NCBI RefSeq assembly: GCF_030709675.1
Contig: NZ_JAUZQD010000011.1
Location: forward strand, 62,001 to 126,000
Reading direction: 5' to 3'
Length of the DNA: 64,000 nucleotides
DNA from: Symbioplanes lichenis
GTDB lineage: Bacteria; Actinomycetota; Actinomycetes; Mycobacteriales; Micromonosporaceae
Part shown: positions 42,269 through 50,424 of the stretch, piece after piece
Numbering within the stretch: the stretch's first letter is position 1
Layout of the letters: the number at the start of each line of letters is the position of its first letter
Made by a program: the position numbers and the translations under genes
Notes under the pieces: model-generated
Told to the model about the DNA's origin: nothing
What the model saw: only the letters and a program-made list of their open reading frames with translations
Databases searched by the model: none

Positions 42269-43618
42269 TTAAGCTGCGAGGACGAGATCGGCGGAGGGAG
42301 CCTCGATCGGGTCTTCGCTGAGGCGCTCGGTCTTGGCCCAGGTCTGCCGGCCGGTCGCCTGGCGGGCGATGGCGCGGTAGGTGGCGACCAGGCCGAGGAG
42401 CAGGAACACCGGGTAGGCGACGGCGGCGGTGAAGAGCCGGCGCAGCGTCTCGTCGCGGAGCCGGTAGCGGTGCACCAGCGCCCAGACGAAACCCGGGAAA
42501 AGCGTGACGGCGGCCCAGATCTCGCCGGCGTAGGCGAGGTCCATCCAGGACTTCAGGTACGGGAACGGGTGGCCCAGGAGCAGGCCGGCCGAGCCGGCGA
42601 GCACGCCCGCCGCCAGGACCACGGTCACCACGGCGTTGAGCCACGGGGAGACCAGGTAGTGGACCATCTCCAGCAGCGAGGTGACGCCGATCCGCTGGGA
42701 GCTCGCGAGGCGGCGCAGGTAGGTCGCGCACTGCAGGTTGCCCTGCGCCCAGCGGGTGCGCTGGCGGGTGAGCCGGCGCAGGTCGACGACGGCCTGCTGG
42801 GTGACCGACGCCCGCGCGGTGTAGCGGATGCCGATGCCGCCCAGGTGCAGCCGCAGGCCGAGTTCGAGATCCTCGACCAGGCACGCCGACCAGGGGGAGT
42901 CGCCGAGGCCGAGGAGCGCGGAGAGGCGGGTGAACTGCCCGTTGCCGCCGAGCCCGACGGTGTCGATGACGTCGCGCAGGCTCTGGCAGGCGTTGACGAT
43001 CGCGCCGAACTCCAGATCCTGCACCGCGCCGAGGAGCTTGTCGCGGTTGCGGATGCGGACCTGCACCTGCACGGCGCCGATGCCCGGGTCGCGCATCATC
43101 CGGGAGACCTCGAGCAGGATGTTGCCGCTGCCCTGCCCGTCGCCGTCGATGATGCCGACGACCACCTTCTCCGGGCTGATGCCGGCCTCGGCGGTGCGCT
43201 GCGCGATGTAGCGGTACGCGGCGTTGAGCGCCTCGCCCTTGCCCTTGCGGGCCTCCGGCAGCTCCCGGCGCAGCACCAGCAGCCGGGGGTGCTCGATCGC
43301 GGCCAGCACCTCGGGCGTGCGGTCGTCCGAGCCGTCGTCGACCACGAGCACCCGGGCCAGCGTGCCGCCGGGGCCGCCGAGGGTGAGCGCGGCGTTGACC
43401 GTGTTGGCGACGACGACCTCTTCGTTGAGCGCCGGCACGATGATCCAGAAGTGCTCCGGCGTGCCGTCGCCCTGGGCGAGCTGGTGGTCGACGAGCGCCT
43501 TGCGGTGCGACGCGATGTAACGGACGGCGAAGCTGACGAGGGCGATCGTCGAGACCGGCCAGGCCAGCAGGAAGGCATATCCGGCGACCACGAGGTACCA
43601 GCTGTGCGAGGCGGTCAT
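42269..43618 (-). CDS. Membrane GT2 processive glycosyltransferase
   Basis: A 449-residue BcsA/hyaluronan-synthase-like enzyme. One N-terminal membrane span (VVAGYAFLLAWPVSTIALVS) precedes the GT-A domain with IIVPALNEEVVVANTVNAAL, the first acidic motif VVDDGSDDRT, the DxD motif IIDGDGQGSG, the catalytic ED in CLVEDLELGLRL, and QRTRWAQGN, the QxxRW motif of processive synthases. Four to five C-terminal spans follow. There is no PilZ domain. With the 2-epimerase and the deacetylase it should form a partly de-N-acetylated amino-sugar polymer at the membrane. Confidence 0.92.
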   Translation of the reverse strand: MTASHSWYLVVAGYAFLLAWPVSTIALVSFAVRYIASHRKALVDHQLAQGDGTPEHFWIIVPALNEEVVVANTVNAALTLGGPGGTLARVLVVDDGSDDRTPEVLAAIEHPRLLVLRRELPEARKGKGEALNAAYRYIAQRTAEAGISPEKVVVGIIDGDGQGSGNILLEVSRMMRDPGIGAVQVQVRIRNRDKLLGAVQDLEFGAIVNACQSLRDVIDTVGLGGNGQFTRLSALLGLGDSPWSACLVEDLELGLRLHLGGIGIRYTARASVTQQAVVDLRRLTRQRTRWAQGNLQCATYLRRLASSQRIGVTSLLEMVHYLVSPWLNAVVTVVLAAGVLAGSAGLLLGHPFPYLKSWMDLAYAGEIWAAVTLFPGFVWALVHRYRLRDETLRRLFTAAVAYPVFLLLGLVATYRAIARQATGRQTWAKTERLSEDPIEAPSADLVLAA

Positions 43619-43941
43619 GCCTGCCTCCCTTCGTCACTCACCGTTTCCTGTGGCCCGGCGCGTTTGCCGCGGTGCCGGGCGTATTAGGACATTAAGGTCT
43701 CACTGAGCGTGACACAAGGGCGGCGAACGGAGGTCTGGGTCGATGTGGCCGATCGGCCCATGCCAGACATCTCAGGCGGCTCGGATGCGGCCAAATCGGG
43801 CGCAATGCCACCGATTTTCGCCGCCGGACGTCTGCTGCGGATGGCGAGTTGATGGTGACTTTCAGTGACTTCGGGGAGGCGCGGCGGTTCGTGGCGCCGC
43901 GATCACTGCCGGTAACTCTGCGTGAGGTCTATGCTGCACGC
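43619..43941. other. Divergent promoter region
   Basis: This separates the GT2 operon from the small acidic-protein gene. ATTAGGACATTAAGGTCTCA near 43682 is AT-richer and probably promoter DNA. The palindrome GGCCGATCGGCC lies at 43747-43758. I see no gene; a frame open from 43849 is better started at 43942. Confidence 0.45.
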
Positions 43942-44193
43942 GTGAACCGGACCCTCATGCGAGCCCTGATCGACCTGGCGGTGTCGATCGAACTCACGAG
44001 CGACGACGAGATCGACTCCGCGACGGCCACGTCGCTGCTCGACGACCTGGCCACGACGCTCGAGGACCTGACCGACGACGAGCGCGACGACCTGGTCGAC
44101 TTCATCGAGGAGCTCGCCGAGCTGACGAAGGACGCCGAGCGCAAAGAGGTGCTGCTCGACCTGCCCGACACCCTGGCCCTGACCGACGACTGA
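43942..44193 (+). CDS. Small acidic helical protein
   Basis: About 83 residues from the GTG at 43942 (VNRTLMRALIDLAVSIELTS). It is strongly acidic and helical, with DLATTLEDLTDDERDDLVDF in the middle and VLLDLPDTLALTDD at the end. It is soluble with no known domain; similar short proteins are widespread in Micromonosporaceae by my recollection. It is monocistronic and followed by a strong terminator. Its role is unknown; an anti-regulator or protein-binding function would suit the charge. Confidence 0.75.
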   Translation: MNRTLMRALIDLAVSIELTSDDEIDSATATSLLDDLATTLEDLTDDERDDLVDFIEELAELTKDAERKEVLLDLPDTLALTDD

Positions 44194-44208
44194 CTTCCCC
44201 GCACGGAA

Positions 44209-44238
44209 AACGCCACCCCGCCTCAACGGGGTGGCGTT
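44209..44238 (+). terminator. Terminator of the small acidic protein gene
   Basis: Perfect 12-bp arms AACGCCACCCCG (44209-44220) and CGGGGTGGCGTT (44227-44238) close on CCTCAA, followed by CGTGTCT. It starts 16 nt after the stop. Confidence 0.88.
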
Positions 44239-44243
44239 CGTGT

Positions 44244-44349
44244 CTCCGGGGCCTGCTCTGGTCCTTACTCCGGGCCTACTCCGGGCCTTGCTCCGGGCCT
44301 GCTCTGGTCCTTGCTCCGGGCCTGCTCCGGGCCTTGCACCGGGGCCTAC
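44244..44349. repeat. Tandem 11-12-bp repeat, about nine copies
   Basis: Units of the type CTCCGGGCCTG and CTCTGGTCCTTG alternate head to tail from just after the terminator into the stop codon of the opposite gene. It is a minisatellite, not a CRISPR array: there are no spacers. Confidence 0.85.
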
Positions 44350-45113
44350 TCCGGGGAGCGGAGCAGGGACGGGTCCTCGCGGAGGAGGGCGGCGATGCGG
44401 CGGGCGGCCTGCTCGGTCTCCTGCTCGTCGATGCGCAGCGGGATGGGCTCGGCCAGCGGCGGCGGCATGCCCGGCTGCTCGTCGGGGACGTGCTGCGACG
44501 CCGCGAAGTCGTGGTGCTGCGCGCCGAAGCCGTTCGTCTGCGCGCCGAAGCCGTTGGTGTGGGCGTCGAACCCGGCGGGCGAGGTCTGGGCGTCGTAGGC
44601 GGCCGCCGGCGACGTCTGGACCGGGACCTCGGGCGGCGGGGTGGCCGCGAAGGGATGCGGCTGCGGCGCCTGCTCGTAGGCCGGATAGCCGTGGCCGTTG
44701 GTGGGCTGCTCGAAGACGTAGTCGTGCGGCGGCGTGTGGGGCTCGTCCGGGTCGACGTCGATGTAGTCGGCCGGCGGCTCGTCGGCGCGGCGGGCGACCG
44801 TGGTGTCGGCGCTGACCTGCACGATGCCCTCCTCCACGGCGAAGTGGAAGAGCGTCGGGTCGCCGGCGCCCTCGACGCCCACGGTCACGGCCAGCTCGGG
44901 GTGGCGGCCCACGACCGCGGCGATCGCCTCGACCAGCTCGGTCACGGCCGGCGGGGTGCCCGGCTCCTCCCCGGTCGCGCGCCGGCGCAGCTGGTCGCGG
45001 CGCGCCAGCCTGTCGAGAGCGTCATCCAGTCCGCCTCGCACGGCATCGTCCTCCCGTCCACGCGGTAGCCCGTACCACTGTGCCCGCTCATCGACGGTTT
45101 GGGAACCGGTCAC
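44346..45113 (-). CDS. Disordered conservon-associated protein
   Basis: A 255-residue protein starting at the GTG at 45113 with GGAG seven bases upstream. Residues 1-110 look folded (AVTELVEAIAAVVGRHPELA, then VTVGVEGAGDPTLFHFAVEE). Residues 115-215 are Pro/Gln/Ala/Asn-rich with repeats such as NGFGAQTNGFGAQ, and are probably disordered. The C-terminus is a charged helix (EQETEQAARRIAALLREDPS). It follows the GTPase gene by 20 bp and is likely part of the conservon transcript. Its function is unknown; it could be an effector or scaffold of the GTPase. Confidence 0.75.
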   Translation of the reverse strand: MTGSQTVDERAQWYGLPRGREDDAVRGGLDDALDRLARRDQLRRRATGEEPGTPPAVTELVEAIAAVVGRHPELAVTVGVEGAGDPTLFHFAVEEGIVQVSADTTVARRADEPPADYIDVDPDEPHTPPHDYVFEQPTNGHGYPAYEQAPQPHPFAATPPPEVPVQTSPAAAYDAQTSPAGFDAHTNGFGAQTNGFGAQHHDFAASQHVPDEQPGMPPPLAEPIPLRIDEQETEQAARRIAALLREDPSLLRSPE

Positions 45114-45133
45114 GGAGCGACTCCGCGCACACC

Positions 45134-45739
45134 TTACGACTGCCGCATGCGTACGGCCTTGTGCAGGGCCTGGTCAAGCACTACGAGCAGGGCATCTCTC
45201 ACGGATCCGCGGAATCGGGCGTCGAACGGAACGATGGGCACGTCGTCACGCACAGCGAGGGCCCAGCGCACCTCGTCCAGGTTGTAGCCGAGCTGACCGT
45301 TGAAGGTGTTGACGCCCACGGCGAACGGAAGCCCGGCGCGCTCGAAATAGTCCACCGCCGGATAACAGTCGTCGATCCGGGACGTATCCACCACGACCAG
45401 GGCACCGAGGGCGCCGCGGATGAGGTCGTCCCACATGAATGCGAAGCGGGACTGGCCGGGCGTACCGAAAAGGTAGAGCTTGAGGGTGTGATCGATGGTG
45501 ACGCAGCCGAAGTCCATGGCGATGGTGGTGGTCGTCTTGCCCGTGCCGCCCGGGTCGTCGACGCCGACCGACTCCATGGTCATCTCGGCCTCGGTCGTCA
45601 GCGGGGCGATCTCCGAGATGGCTCCGACCGTGGTCGTCTTCCCGACGCCGAAGCCGCCGGCCACGATTATCTTGACCGGCACCGGCGGTGCGGCCGTGGC
45701 AGCCCGCGCGTGGCTGTCAGGAGAGGGCGCGTAGTCCAC
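45134..45739 (-). CDS. Conservon GTPase (CvnD type)
   Basis: A 201-residue small GTPase. The P loop is VAGGFGVGKTTTVGAISEIA, switch regions include ESVGVDDPGGTGKTTTTIAM, the G3-like motif is LYLFGTPGQSRFAFMWDDLI and the G4-like region is GVNTFNG. CvnD proteins bind and hydrolyse GTP and associate with the membrane kinase complex through the roadblock and DUF742 partners. The GTG start at 45739 overlaps the end of the DUF742 gene by 23 bp. Confidence 0.95.
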   Translation of the reverse strand: MDYAPSPDSHARAATAAPPVPVKIIVAGGFGVGKTTTVGAISEIAPLTTEAEMTMESVGVDDPGGTGKTTTTIAMDFGCVTIDHTLKLYLFGTPGQSRFAFMWDDLIRGALGALVVVDTSRIDDCYPAVDYFERAGLPFAVGVNTFNGQLGYNLDEVRWALAVRDDVPIVPFDARFRGSVRDALLVVLDQALHKAVRMRQS

Positions 45740-46130
45740 TGATCACTCGCAGGATGGTGTCGGGGTCGGGGAATTCGTCGTCCATGACGTGCACGTCGAG
45801 GTGGCCGGTCGCCCGCAGGTCGCCGACCAGGATCCGGGCGACCCCGAAGTGCAGCCGCAGCCGCGCCGAGATCTCCGCCACCGAGAGCGGCTCGCGGCAG
45901 AGCTGCACGATGGCCCGCCGTTCGGGCGAGAGCCGGTCCGGCGACACCCCGGGCATCGTGCTGACCTGGGTCTCCAGCCCGATGCTGGGGTCGGCGGCGG
46001 CCGTGCGCCCGGAGGTGATGACGAACGGCCGCAGCACCGCGGCCGCGTCCGGCCCGGTCTCCGGGGGACTCGCCGGCGCGGGCCCCCGGAGGAACGGCCG
46101 GACCCCGGGTATCTCCGGGTCCGTGCTCAT
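45717..46130 (-). CDS. DUF742 protein (CvnC type)
   Basis: A 137-residue protein. The conserved core is RPFVITSGRTAAADPSIGLE, then RRAIVQLCREPLSVAEISAR and LHFGVARILVGDLRATGHLD, a winged-helix-like fold. In conservons this protein bridges roadblock and GTPase subunits. Its start overlaps the roadblock gene stop by four bases. Confidence 0.95.
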   Translation of the reverse strand: MSTDPEIPGVRPFLRGPAPASPPETGPDAAAVLRPFVITSGRTAAADPSIGLETQVSTMPGVSPDRLSPERRAIVQLCREPLSVAEISARLRLHFGVARILVGDLRATGHLDVHVMDDEFPDPDTILRVISGLRALS

Positions 46131-46591
46131 TGCTGGACGGCGTTCTTCAACTCTGCGATGAGCCGCGGGCTCAGGGCGCCGCCGGCCCGGTTCGCGAAGA
46201 GCGTCATCTCGTACGCGAGCGTGCCCAGGTTCGCGGAGCGGTCGGCCACCACGCCGAGCACCGACCCGGCACTGATCGCGGTGACCAGCAGATAGCCGTC
46301 GGCCATGTCGATGATCACGCGGTTGAGGCTGCCGAGCGAGTACCAGCTGGCGGCGCCGCCGGCGAGGCTGGTGAGCCCGGACACCACCGCGGCGAGCCGC
46401 TCGGCGTTGGGCCGGTCCTTGATCGCCGACATGGCCATGAGCAGGCCGTCCGACGAGACCGCGATGGCCTCGCGGACCCCGGCGGTGCCGGACGTGAACG
46501 AGTCCAGCAGCCAGTTGAAGGTCTTCGCCTCCTGGCTCAGCTGCGACTGCGCGAAGCCGTGGGGGGCGTCGGTGGAGAAGGGGGAAGTCAT
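46127..46591 (-). CDS. Roadblock/LC7 protein (CvnB type)
   Basis: A 154-residue protein with the roadblock core TFNWLLDSFTSGTAGVREAI, AVSSDGLLMAMSAIKDRPNA and GVVADRSANLGTLAYEMTLF. Roadblock proteins regulate small GTPases, here the CvnD homologue two genes downstream. It is 13 bp from the kinase gene. Confidence 0.95.
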   Translation of the reverse strand: MTSPFSTDAPHGFAQSQLSQEAKTFNWLLDSFTSGTAGVREAIAVSSDGLLMAMSAIKDRPNAERLAAVVSGLTSLAGGAASWYSLGSLNRVIIDMADGYLLVTAISAGSVLGVVADRSANLGTLAYEMTLFANRAGGALSPRLIAELKNAVQQ

Positions 46592-46604
46592 CGCGGTCAG
46601 TCCC

Positions 46605-49109
46605 TCAGGGTTGTGGCTGGGTCTCGTGCAGAGCGCGGGCGACGCCGAGCTCGAACTGCTCCATCAGGGCCCGGGCCGCGTCGGCGTCGAGCGGCTGGGC
46701 GGGTGCGACAGGTCTCGGGGCGCGCGGGGCGCCGTCGGCCGGCAGGGTCGCGCCGGGCACGCGCCGGGAGAGCGGCGGGTGACCCACGGCCGGCGGCGCG
46801 GCCATGTCCTCCTCGACGACGTCCCAGTGCGCCCGGGTGACGCCGGCCTCGAAGGCGTCGAAGGCCTCCCGGGCGGCGAGCGCGTCGTCCGGGGTGGGCG
46901 GGGCAGCGGGCAGCCGGAGCCCTGCCTCGACGGGAAGCTGGCTGCCGGGCACGCGCCGGCGCAGCCCCGAGGGTGCGGGCGAAGTCGGCGCCGGCGCCAG
47001 GACGACCGGTCCCTCGAGCACGGGCCGACCGGCCGAGGGCAGCTCCGGCAGGGTGACCACCGGCGTGCCCTCCAGCTGCGGCACCGTGCTGCGCAGCGCG
47101 AACGCGTTCCAGGGCTGGGAGGCCTCGAGCGCCCGGGTGGCCCGGCCGAGCACGGACGGGTCGAACGGCATCGCGCTGCCGGGCGCCGAGCGCAACGATC
47201 CCCCGGCGAGCAGCGGCGCGAACTCGCTGTGCTGCCCGGGCACGGTCGCGTGCAACGGCTGCCGGGCCACGAGATGCTCCGGCAGCAGCTGGACCCGCAC
47301 GGTCACGCCGCCGCCGTCCGTGTCCGCCAGCATCACCTCGATGCCGTGCCGCCGGGCGAGCCGGCCGACGACGAAGAGCCCGAGCACCTCGGAGGGCGCC
47401 AGGTCGAGCCGCTCGCGCCGGGTCAGCCGGGCGTTTTCCTCGGCCATCCGCTCCTCGGCCAGGCCGAGACCGTGGTCGACGATCGACAGCAGCGCCCCCG
47501 AGCGGTCCTCGTCGGCCGTCACGGTCACGCGGGTGTGCGGCGGGGAGAAGGAGGTCGCGTTCTCCATCAGCTCGGCCAGCAGCAGTGTGAGGTCGGCGAG
47601 GACCGCGGGGACGACCACGATCTCCTCGGGCACCTCCACGTCCACCCGCGTGTAGTCCTCGATCTCGCCCAGCGCCAGCCGGACGACGTCGGAGAGCGGC
47701 AGCGGGGCCACGTGGTCGTTCGCCCCGGCGCCACCGGAGAGGACGACCAGCGAGCTCGCGTTGCGGCGCAGGCGGCTGGACATGTGGTCGAGCCGGTAAA
47801 GCTCGCGCAGCCGCTCGGAGTCGGTCTCGCGCCGCTCGAGGTTGTCGATCAGGGCGAGCTGCCGGCCGACCAGGTTCTGCGTGCGCCGGCCGACGTGCCC
47901 GAACATCTGGGCCACGTTGCGCCGGCCGAGCACCTGCCGCTCCACCAGGCGTACGGCCGTGGTCTGCACCCGGTCGAAGGCGCGCGCCAGGTCGCCGATC
48001 TCGTCCTGGGCCGCCACGTCGACGGGGTCCAGCCGGATGGGACGTACCGTCTCGGCGTCGTCGTCCGCCACCCGCTCGAGCTCGGCCTCGGCGGCCCGGG
48101 CGATGCGGTCCGCCGACCCGGTGAGGCGGCGCAGCGGCTGGGCGACCGCGCGGGCCATCAGCAGGGAGAGGGCGACGACCACGAGGAGCAGGGCCAGTGC
48201 GCCGCCGCCGACCAGGCCGCCCGTACGCAAGGCAGCGTCCCTGTTCTCCTGCACGGCCGCGTCCACGTCCGCCGCGACCCGCTTCTCCACGAATCCGCCG
48301 AGCACGATGACGGAGCGCAGCGACGGGAACAGCGTCTTGATGTCGAGCACCCGGACCGCCGTGGCGGGCGACGTGACCGCCTCCTGAAGGAACTCCGGGC
48401 CGACCCGGGACGCGAACGCCTGCTGGGCGCCCAGGTAGAGCTTGTACTGGCTGTCGGTGAAGTACGGCTCCGCGTTCGTGATGATCAGCTGCAGCTGGAC
48501 GAGCGTGGTGGAGAAGAGCCCGACCAGCCCGCTGTTACGCGTCACGACCGCGCTGGTGAGGTGGCTCGACGCCTGGCTGATCAGGTCGTCGCTGCGCAGG
48601 GCCTGCTCGAGGGCGTACACCTGGCGGCCGTCGGACGTCGTCAGATCGGCGTTCTCCGCCAGTCCGAGCGCGTCGATGATCGGCGTGATGACCGCGCTGA
48701 AGTCGGTGACGATCGCGTTCGGCTGGATCGTTCGGTCGAGCACCTTGGCGCGGGTGGTGCTCAGCGCCGACAGGTTGTCCACGGCCCGGGTCAGCTCGGC
48801 CGACAGCGGCTGATCGAGATGCTCGAGCCCGACGACGCGGTCGGTCGCCTTGGCGCTCTGCACGACCAGCTCGGGCTGCTCGATCAGCCCGAAGAAGTAG
48901 CCGACCGACAGCAGGCGCTCCTCCTGCAGCTCCTGGATCGCCGATCCGACGCTGGTGGCCAGGTTGACGACGTCGGAGGTGCGCTGGGCGTCGCGGGCGG
49001 CGTCCACCCGGTTGAGCACGACGGGGATCGCCAGCGCGACCACGCCGAGCAGCGGCACGAGGGCGAGCAGGGTCAGCTTGCCGAGGATGCGCAACCTACC
49101 GAAGAGCAC
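46605..49109 (-). CDS. Conservon sensor kinase (CvnA type)
   Basis: About 834 residues. The GTG at 49109 with GGGAG seven bases upstream is preferred; an upstream start at 49148 would overlap the previous gene by 53 bp. The first membrane span is GKLTLLALVPLLGVVALAIP. A large extracytoplasmic nitrate/nitrite-sensor-like helical domain follows (about 45-295), then GGALALLLVVVALSLLMARA and HAMP. The kinase core has RRTQNLVGRQLALIDNLERR and the ATPase boxes ELMENATSFSPPHTRV, LLSIVDHGLGLAEE and GLFVVGRLARRHGIEV. A 250-residue Pro-rich tail with three RRVPG-type repeats ends the protein. It heads the roadblock-DUF742-GTPase set. Confidence 0.93.
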   Translation of the reverse strand: MLFGRLRILGKLTLLALVPLLGVVALAIPVVLNRVDAARDAQRTSDVVNLATSVGSAIQELQEERLLSVGYFFGLIEQPELVVQSAKATDRVVGLEHLDQPLSAELTRAVDNLSALSTTRAKVLDRTIQPNAIVTDFSAVITPIIDALGLAENADLTTSDGRQVYALEQALRSDDLISQASSHLTSAVVTRNSGLVGLFSTTLVQLQLIITNAEPYFTDSQYKLYLGAQQAFASRVGPEFLQEAVTSPATAVRVLDIKTLFPSLRSVIVLGGFVEKRVAADVDAAVQENRDAALRTGGLVGGGALALLLVVVALSLLMARAVAQPLRRLTGSADRIARAAEAELERVADDDAETVRPIRLDPVDVAAQDEIGDLARAFDRVQTTAVRLVERQVLGRRNVAQMFGHVGRRTQNLVGRQLALIDNLERRETDSERLRELYRLDHMSSRLRRNASSLVVLSGGAGANDHVAPLPLSDVVRLALGEIEDYTRVDVEVPEEIVVVPAVLADLTLLLAELMENATSFSPPHTRVTVTADEDRSGALLSIVDHGLGLAEERMAEENARLTRRERLDLAPSEVLGLFVVGRLARRHGIEVMLADTDGGGVTVRVQLLPEHLVARQPLHATVPGQHSEFAPLLAGGSLRSAPGSAMPFDPSVLGRATRALEASQPWNAFALRSTVPQLEGTPVVTLPELPSAGRPVLEGPVVLAPAPTSPAPSGLRRRVPGSQLPVEAGLRLPAAPPTPDDALAAREAFDAFEAGVTRAHWDVVEEDMAAPPAVGHPPLSRRVPGATLPADGAPRAPRPVAPAQPLDADAARALMEQFELGVARALHETQPQP

Positions 49110-50169
49110 CGGTACGCTCCCGTGTCTCGTCGTGGAGACCCTCCACATCGACCGGTACGACCTCTACCGGCGCCGGCGGCTTACGCCTCCGCACAAACGG
49201 CAGAGCGATCGCGCCGAGGGCCAGCAGCACGGCGACCGCGGCGGCGGCCAGCGCTTCGAGGGCCCGGTTGTCGAGCCGGTCCAGCCGGGCGGCGAGCAGG
49301 CCCGCCATCTCCCGTACGGTGATGCCGGCCAGGCTGCTCAGCGACACCTGCAGCTGGCTCTGCGCGGTGGCCATGGTGGACGCGTCGGGAGCACCGCCGG
49401 GATTGGCGCCGCGGGTCAGCGACTCGACGCCCTTCCGGAAGGTGTCGAGCGGCGTCACCAGGTTGCCGCTCAGCGTCCCGCTGTTCGTGTCGTCGACCGC
49501 CGCCTGCAGATTGTCGGTGAGGCTGCCGACGTACGTGTTGACGGCGAGCACCGCGGCCCCGAACTGCGGGCTGAGCTGCTCGCGCTGGGCCGCGCTCGCC
49601 GCCGCGACGAGTCGGCTGAGGTCGCCCATCCGGCTCACTTCGACCACCGTGGCGGGCAGGTCCACGGCGACGGCCTGCTGCAGGTGGGAGAGGTCGTTGT
49701 CGGGGTCGCGGACCAGGCGGGCATTGGTGCGTACGGCGTCGTAGAGCGCGAGGGTCAGGTCGGCGATCTCGACGTGGGTCTGGAAGACGGCCAGCGGCCC
49801 GCCGGACGCACTGGGCAGCGCGTCGATCCGTTTGCGCAGGTCACGCCAGCGCTCGGTGGTCCGCAGCTCCTCGCCGAGCCGCAGATCCACGTTCGCGACC
49901 CCGTTGACGGCCGCGACCACCGCCTCGGACGGGCCGTTCACCCCCGACAGCCGGGCCGACTGGGCCTCGGCGAGCGCGCTGACGAGCGGCGACAGGGCGG
50001 TGAGGTACTCGACGCCGTGCTGCTCGAGCCGGGTGCTGTCGCGCTGAGCGGCGACGTCGGCGCGGACGCGGGCGAAGAGAACAGCGGCCGGCATGAGCAT
50101 CAGCACCGTCAGCGCGGCTGCGAGGACGGTGAAGGCCTGCGGCCGACGGTGATCTACCGAGACTGACAT
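49096..50169 (-). CDS. Kinase-less sensor protein upstream of the conservon
   Basis: A 357-residue membrane protein. The N-terminal span is FTVLAAALTVLMLMPAAVLF and the C-terminal span ALAAAAVAVLLALGAIALPF, followed by a short cytosolic tail. Between them is an all-helical extracytoplasmic domain of about 270 residues (EYLTALSPLVSALAEAQSAR, LTLALYDAVRTNARLVRDPD) that resembles the nitrate/nitrite-sensing domain of the kinase downstream. No HAMP, kinase or methyl-accepting domain is present. It overlaps the kinase gene by 14 bp and is the first gene of the operon, so it may be a co-receptor. Confidence 0.85.
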   Translation of the reverse strand: MSVSVDHRRPQAFTVLAAALTVLMLMPAAVLFARVRADVAAQRDSTRLEQHGVEYLTALSPLVSALAEAQSARLSGVNGPSEAVVAAVNGVANVDLRLGEELRTTERWRDLRKRIDALPSASGGPLAVFQTHVEIADLTLALYDAVRTNARLVRDPDNDLSHLQQAVAVDLPATVVEVSRMGDLSRLVAAASAAQREQLSPQFGAAVLAVNTYVGSLTDNLQAAVDDTNSGTLSGNLVTPLDTFRKGVESLTRGANPGGAPDASTMATAQSQLQVSLSSLAGITVREMAGLLAARLDRLDNRALEALAAAAVAVLLALGAIALPFVRRRKPPAPVEVVPVDVEGLHDETRERTGALR

Positions 50170-50211
50170 TGCCCTTAACCTCCGCGATGCGCCCGGTATG
50201 GACCGGTTCCA

Positions 50212-50230
50212 TGATTACTCTGAGTAATCA
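50212..50230. promoter_or_regulatory. Operator-like dyad 1 upstream of the conservon
   Basis: A perfect 9-1-9 dyad with core GATTACTC-T-GAGTAATC (50213-50229) centred 52 bp before the first conservon gene. A variant occurs at 50403-50419. Confidence 0.6.
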
Positions 50231-50402
50231 CTCGGGCGCACCGAACGGGGTCACCCTAGCCGAGAAAAATTCACCCGAGACCTTCCCGAGGGTCAGAGTT
50301 GACTCATCTGATCGGCCGATGGACCGGAAGGGTTTCCTGGTCGTAGCCGGTTCCTTCATCCGTGACAGTCGATCGCCGCGGAAATTGGCACGTTCGACGC
50401 AC

Positions 50403-50419
50403 GATTACTTGGAGTAGTC
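50403..50419. promoter_or_regulatory. Operator-like dyad 2 upstream of the conservon
   Basis: GATTACTTGGAGTAGTC matches dyad 1 at 14 of 17 positions. It lies just after the end of the M48 protease gene, about 190 bp from dyad 1, a distance compatible with looping by one regulator. Confidence 0.5.
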
Positions 50420-50424
50420 GCCCA

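Noticed and set aside
43619..43941. Riboswitch upstream of the glycosyltransferase operon
   Set aside because: I could not fold any known riboswitch core; only a short palindrome and AT-rich DNA are visible.
44244..44349. CRISPR array
   Set aside because: Units are only 11-12 bp, directly adjacent, with no unique spacers and no cas genes nearby.
46305..49322. 1005-codon open frame on the plus strand
   Set aside because: It is antisense to the conservon kinase gene and shows repetitive Arg/Gly/His composition without domains.
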